Assembly (NCBI GenBank): GCA_028641055.1
Contig: CM054060.1
Span: 300,703,835-300,767,834 of the forward strand
DNA from: Alopecurus myosuroides
Taxonomy: Eukaryota; Streptophyta; Magnoliopsida; Poales; Poaceae
Length of the DNA: 64,000 nt
Reading direction: 5' to 3'
Shown: one piece after another, positions 58,980 to 64,000 of the stretch
Layout: each line of letters starts with the position of its first letter
Numbering within the stretch: the stretch's first letter is position 1
Position numbers and translations under genes: made by a program
Notes under the pieces: generated by a model
Told to the model about the DNA's origin: nothing
What the model saw: the letters and a program-made list of their open reading frames with translations, nothing else
Database searches by the model: none

Positions 58980-59452
58980 ACCTACTATCTATTTTTCAAA
59001 AAATCTATCATCCCATCTGCATGGGTCCGGTTCTCAGAAAGCTCTTGAGTTAGCGTGTCAAAATCCTGGCTTTCAATGTTCAGGTTGGAAGGAAATGTTT
59101 TTTCATCTGGAAATGGATTCAAATCTTCTGTAACTTTGGAAAGTACAGTGGAGGTTCCCACTGTTTTGGCAGCCTATGAGCCCGTGATTTCCACGTCCGG
59201 GTCGGAGACAATTATGTGTTCAACCGGAGGATCATTATCCGGCGTGTTATCAACCGGATTCACCTCTTGTTTAGTGGTTTGTGCAAGGACATCGATATGA
59301 CCCGACGATTGAACAACCGATTCATCTTCTCCTTCTTCAAAGGTTCTTTCCTCTAGGTTTGCAGTGGGAGCAGCAGTTGAGATTGGATTAACCTTTAACA
59401 CAGCTTGGGTCCTGCAGCAAAGATGGATGTTATAAAGCATATTACGTAACAA
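58980..59452 (-). pseudogene. Antisense gene of the outer TAT element, internal exon
   Basis: Minus-strand open block rich in Asp/Glu: NLEERTFEEGEDESVVQSSG, HIIVSDPDVEITGS, a stop (TAG, near 59174), then TVGTSTVLSKVTEDLNPFPD and DFDTLTQELSENRTHADGM. It ends near 58990, just before a probable donor. This acidic, low-complexity exon matches in character the acidic exon of the other antisense gene (9452-9804). It belongs with 36580-37657 on the far side of element A. The 5' part lies beyond the LTR that starts at 59624. Confidence 0.5.
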
Positions 59453-59623
59453 ATATGTTTAATCATGAACCAAATATTGAAACGCTAACTTAACCAGAGT
59501 TAATGGAAAATTCACTAGCCCTGCTGAAGTGGGACGAACTAGAGTTGGGAGAATCTGTATGAAAAGTATGACTCAACTTAGGCCGGATTTCCCCTGCCAA
59601 GGGATGTGAAGAGGTAGGTGAAA
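59453..59623. other. Remainder of the outer TAT element before the right LTR
   Basis: No motif recognised; probably intron or upstream exon sequence of the antisense gene. Confidence 0.4.
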
Positions 59624-62600
59624 TGTGACGCCCCGAGATCGGGCACTATGCAGATTTCAGCATTCCCGCCAAAATCCACATAATAACCGATTCCAGGTTG
59701 CCACGTCTGATAACATTACAACAGTTCACGAATAATCCACAACAACAACAGAAAAGATATATACAAGATGACTCAAACGAGTCAGGGATACAACTGATAC
59801 AATACAAAGATCCAAATAACAGCGGAAGAAACAACATAGCGTCCGGCTACGGACAAGATACAAATTGGACTAAGAGTCCTGAAGATAACCGGTGGCGTCC
59901 AATCCCTGCCCAGGCCAAGCCGGAGGGATTCCCAAGCTAACGTCGTCAGACTTCAAACCTGTTGACTGCAATATTGAATGTGCAGCCACGAAAAAGGATT
60001 CGTGGGTCAGTACGGTTAAGTACTGGCAAGTGTGTACACCATACTCACAAGATACCGGCGTAGCCAGTCATCACAAGATACAAATACTTTGGGTTCAACG
60101 GGAAGGAAGGGATTATTGCAAATAAGCGGCAGCGGGATGCACTAACCAACTACAGAGACTCGCTACAACATCCGGCTAAAAGAGGGGTATAAGATAGCGT
60201 ATCGTAACCAACTACAACTACTCAGCAAACAATACCCATCCAATGTCATCCCCTACTAAGGAAGCAACCCAAGGATAACTCACACTGTTGAATTAAGGAT
60301 GGATCAAGTTATTATGTCAATAAGACTATTACTAGTCAGGTATCATTAGTTAGGTGTAAGTTGTTCTGAGTACTTGTTAGCCAGTACTTTCACCAAGTCA
60401 ACCATAACCGCGGAAAACACGGCTTCTCGAGAAGATTTAACCCTGCAGAGATGCACCAATTTGGCCGTACACGTAAGAATAACCCGCCAGACGGGGGATC
60501 AACCCACCAAGCGAGGTACTCAACACAACCCAACTCTGCTTCGCATCAAGCCCAAAGCACCACGTGTTGTGCGTGCGCGGCTAATCGAGCCCCCACGAAG
60601 AAAAGGGGGACCCTCATAGCACTAGAAGACCACGCCGCCCTAAATGCCGACTACAAAAGTTCCACCCTGGCCTCGGGTTCGCACCTGCATATGCATGCAT
60701 CAAATGGAAAGCCCGAACTAAGTGTGGCGATTTGGACGAGATGCGAATCGAGTCAAATTGAGGGGGGCGCCCATACTCGCTTCCCACATGCGGTTAGTGC
60801 GCTCATCATGGATCAGTAGACAAGACCCTTTTCCTAATTAGGGTCGACACTAGCAGGCCTCAAAACCACGCCGGGCCTCCTGCCGGTGCCTTATCATCAA
60901 ATTATTATTACCCAAAACATTAACAGATTGTTGATTGAATTGAAACCCAACTATCAAACTAAACAGGTGATAAGACGGACAACAAGACTTGAGCACAAAC
61001 AACACTAAGCATGCAACTACGACACGAGGGCCAACAAGGTGAACAAGCAACAGTTAATAGGAAGTGGAGGGAAAGGCTATATCATGGCTACAAGATAAAC
61101 ATACGATAGGATCGAGACACAAGCATCGAATCAACAGGCTAGAATAAGAACAACGGAAAGAATCGGTAACAAGTGATGAAAGGCAGCCATTTGGCAGCAA
61201 GTGAGTATACTTGCCTGGAATCCAGCAAGTAGAGGTACATCCGAAGAACTTGTCGTTGCTCACATCATCTCAACATCCTATCCGGGAAGAAGCAACGAAC
61301 CTCGAACAAACACCGGATGCAACAATTACTACTACGGCAAAAGATCCAGCATGATCAGGATATGGATGCATGACAAGTTTAAAGATGCATCAAGATAAAC
61401 TAGTTGACAAGATAACATAACATAATTAAATGGACCCATATGCAATTTGGATTACATATGGAAAGCCCATGAATTTTGTTTGAAACAATTGTTTTACAAC
61501 TAACCAACAGGTGGAAGTGGTTTAGTATGATGCATGGATGAGGAAAACAAAAAAATAACAACAATAGAACCAATTGGAAATAAGGTTTACCCATTTTGAA
61601 ATTCACTTATTAAGTTTTGGAATTTTGGTTTCTTAAAGGTGTCACACAAGCATTTGTTGTTTTCATCAAGTTTAATTGTTCAAAACAGATAACAAAGTTC
61701 ATATTTGATTAGAACACAAAATTTTAGGTGGATTACATGTTTCAATTATTGGAAAAGGAATTACAACGATTTAATTATGAATTAAACAAGTTTAAACAAG
61801 TTTTAATTGAATTTAATTCAAGTTTGAATATTAATTGGATTTTATTGGTTCAAAACATAAATTCAAATTCATATTTGAAAAGTTTATACTTTTATGGTTT
61901 GAAAACATATTTTATTTGTTGAAATTGGAATTAAAATGAATTAGTTATGAATTTGGCAATTTAAATTGCATTAAATAAGAAATAGTTGTTTTCAGCAATT
62001 TAAATTATTCAAATCATAAATCAAATGTTATATTTGGAAAGAGCATGAAATTTTGGTTGGAAAACATATTTTATTTATGTTATTTGGATTAAGTATGAAT
62101 TATTTATGGAATTAACCAAATTTGAAATGAATTGTTTGAATTTGAAATTTGAAACAATTTGAAATGTGCAAAACAGAAAACAAATGATGTAGTTAGATAG
62201 AGTATTAAATTTGGGGCAGAAAACATATTTTATTTACATTATTTGAATTTGGAAAATAATAGTTATGTGCATTTTAATTTTGGGGACTAATTTGTAAAAC
62301 AGGGACCTGAAAGAAAGAAAAGGGGTTGCAGATGGGCCCCTGGGGCGTTTTTCACCCAGGGCAACCCAGCCTGGGCCTCTGCGGCGCGGGCCCATGCCCA
62401 AGTGGCGGCCACGTGGGCGTGTGCGCAGCTGGATGGCAACAGGGGCCACTGACCAGTGGGGCCTGCCCCTGCGCGCGCGATTAAAAGGAAAAAAGAGGGC
62501 CTCGCGGCCGTGGGGGATCGAACCCGCGATCTGCCTCACGCGCGCTGTGGTGCCAAACCACTACGGTGCTCTGAATCGTTGTGATGCTACAGACTACAGA

Positions 62601-64000
62601 CGGAAGAAAAGGAATCGCACGGACGTTAACTGAAATTTACGACAGCACACTCTGAACCTGACGCAACTGAGCAGTGATCGCCGGCGGTGGGGTCTCGCTG
62701 TGCTGCTCGCGTGTGCCGTGGATGAGTGCGGTGACATAGTGGCCTTGTGCGCTGCTGTAGAGAGGAGGGAGAGGGGTAGGAACGGTGGGCTCACCGTGGC
62801 TCGTGTCGAGGAAGCAGACGGTGGGGAGAGGGAGATCGTAGCCGCGGTGGTGGGGCTTTTCCGGCGACGGCGCCGCCTCCACGGCGACTCCCAGCCACGG
62901 CGAGGAAGCGCGGCGTGTACAGTGAGTCACCGCGGTTCCATTCCGGGCCACGGTGCAGCCTCGAGGTGACCGGGGCACACGACGGGCGGCGAGGTCTGAC
63001 GGCGGTGGTGGAGGTGAGGTTCAGGGTTCAGAACAGAAGGAAAATCGGGGGGGGGGGGGGAAGGAAGGAGAGATGGCGGCGCTAGCTGGGGGATGAGGAG
63101 GGGTAGGGCGAGCAGAGGGGGGAAGGTTGGTGCTTTATGGGGAGAGGAGCTAGGTACGGCAGGCAATCGGAGAGGGGGGAAGATGATCGTGTGGTGGAGG
63201 AGGTGTCGTACTGCTGACGACAGCATCGAGGAGGAAGACGACAACCTCCTCGAAGGGGTATGGGCCAGAGAGGTGGGCTTGGGGAAAGGGAAAAAATGGC
63301 TGTGGGCTGGCCTGTTCTCTCAGCTCACCCCTCTCTTCTCTATATTTTTTTTCCTTCTCTTTTTTTTTTTTGCTTGTAAGAAAAGAAAGGGAAGAGAGAA
63401 AGAATAGGTTGGGGTTTTGGGGTGTTTAAATTTTTATGCAATATTTTTTTATTAATTTTCAAAACAGAAAAATAAAAGCAATGCTAGCATGGATTTCAAA
63501 CCTTTGAAGTATTAGTTTGATTTTAAAATTGGTAGTTGAATTTCAAATAGGGTTTGGGGTTTTTATTTTATAACTGAATTTTATTAATTTGCAAAATAAT
63601 GAGTAAAAGCAATTGTGCACATTAAGTCCAAAAATTTGAATTATTAATTGGAGTTTTAAGTTGGTATTTGAAATTCCATTATTTTTCCATAAAGATTGAT
63701 TTTTAAACAATTTATTCAATATCCCCAAGCAATTTATGAGTCCTTATTGAATTAATTGTTTGCAAGAATTTGATTTTCTTAAACCCACAATTTGATCTTG
63801 CCCATTATGATTGAATTCGAAATTTATCATTTGGGTGTTAACAAAAGGGTATTTCATTAACAGGCAAATTAAATAAATTCAACTTCAAACTATTGAAAAC
63901 AAATTGAGTGTGTTTTAGTTTGCAATTTTTTAATTGGAAGTTTTGAGCAATGTTTGAAAGTATAATTTGGTTTGAATTCTTGAGTTGTTTTGAGAAACAT
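59624..64000 (-). mobile_element. Tekay-type LTR, minus orientation, truncated by window end
   Basis: Starts TGTGACGCCCCGAGATCG on the plus strand and keeps the block order of the other Tekay LTRs: the CCGCGGAAAACACGGCTTCTCGAG block (60408-60432), GC-type donor (61214), AT-rich region (61380-62280), tRNA-like motif (62495-62570), GC-rich leader (62640-63300), second AT-rich region. It is the most diverged of the set. On the minus strand an exon-3-like block 59965-59870 (acceptor ATATTGCAG, 31 codons, TAG) has a different peptide from the other families. The far end and target duplication lie outside the window. Confidence 0.82.
62495..62570 (-). other. tRNA-like motif in the right LTR
   Basis: On the minus strand: A-box-like CACCGTAGTGGTTTGG (plus-strand 62553-62568), B box GGTTCGATCCC (plus-strand 62514-62524), then CCTCTTTTTTCC. 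A-box, B-box and T-run keep the same order and similar spacing as in element B although the sequence between them has diverged. Confidence 0.6.

Noticed and set aside
1..64000. CRISPR arrays, bacterial operons, rRNA genes or host protein-coding genes
   Set aside because: None seen. All repeats are LTRs or short tandem arrays, and all recognisable coding motifs belong to Ty3/gypsy elements.

Overview
This is a gene-poor stretch of a large plant genome, almost certainly a grass (Poaceae). I see no host gene. Every stretch I can interpret belongs to Ty3/gypsy LTR retrotransposons nested inside one another. The grass call rests on two TAT-lineage elements whose 3' antisense gene is of the grass 'putative gypsy type transposon' (PF04195-like) kind, and on long-LTR Tekay (Del-type) chromoviruses with a C-terminal chromodomain. 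I cannot name the species or assign registered family names from the sequence alone.

Layout. The host of all the nesting is an old plus-strand TAT-like element. Its pol remains at 4402-6750 and 35521-36193, and its 3' antisense gene at 36580-37657 and about 58980-59452. Four insertions hit it: (1) a minus-strand Tekay-type LTR, 1-4401, running off the left edge; (2) a minus-strand TAT-like element, 6751-35515, inserted in the integrase; (3) a minus-strand long-LTR element 'A', 37663-58690, inserted in the antisense gene; (4) another minus-strand Tekay-type LTR, 59624-64000, running off the right edge.

Second-order insertions. Inside the 6751-35515 element, splitting its protease, lies an almost intact plus-strand Tekay chromovirus, 16436-32393 (TSD AGTGT). 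It has an extra upstream gene (ORF0) and a gag-pol frame broken only by two TAG codons. Its 5' LTR carries a further insertion of about 1.1 kb (about 17913-19005). Inside the right LTR of element A lies element 'B', 47047-57233 (TSD AGTTG). B has near-identical 4.66-kb LTRs around only 873 bp of internal sequence, so it is a deletion derivative that must have been moved by proteins of another copy.

How the parts work together. The 16.4-32.4 kb Tekay element encodes capsid/nucleocapsid, protease, reverse transcriptase, RNase H and chromodomain integrase. Relatives of it are the likely source of enzymes for the non-coding elements A and B, which keep its type of primer site, polypurine tract and leader. 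The TAT-like elements carry pol on one strand and, tail to tail on the other, a multi-exon antisense gene with its own TATA box.

Most interesting signals: a tRNA-like module (A-box-like plus B-box) in the LTRs of four Tekay types; splice-site-like signals including a GC donor shared by five LTR types; a dsRNA-binding-domain-like ORF0; five 30-bp-phased palindromes ahead of the antisense gene; and the B deletion derivative with TTCC/TCC microhomology at its deletion joints.
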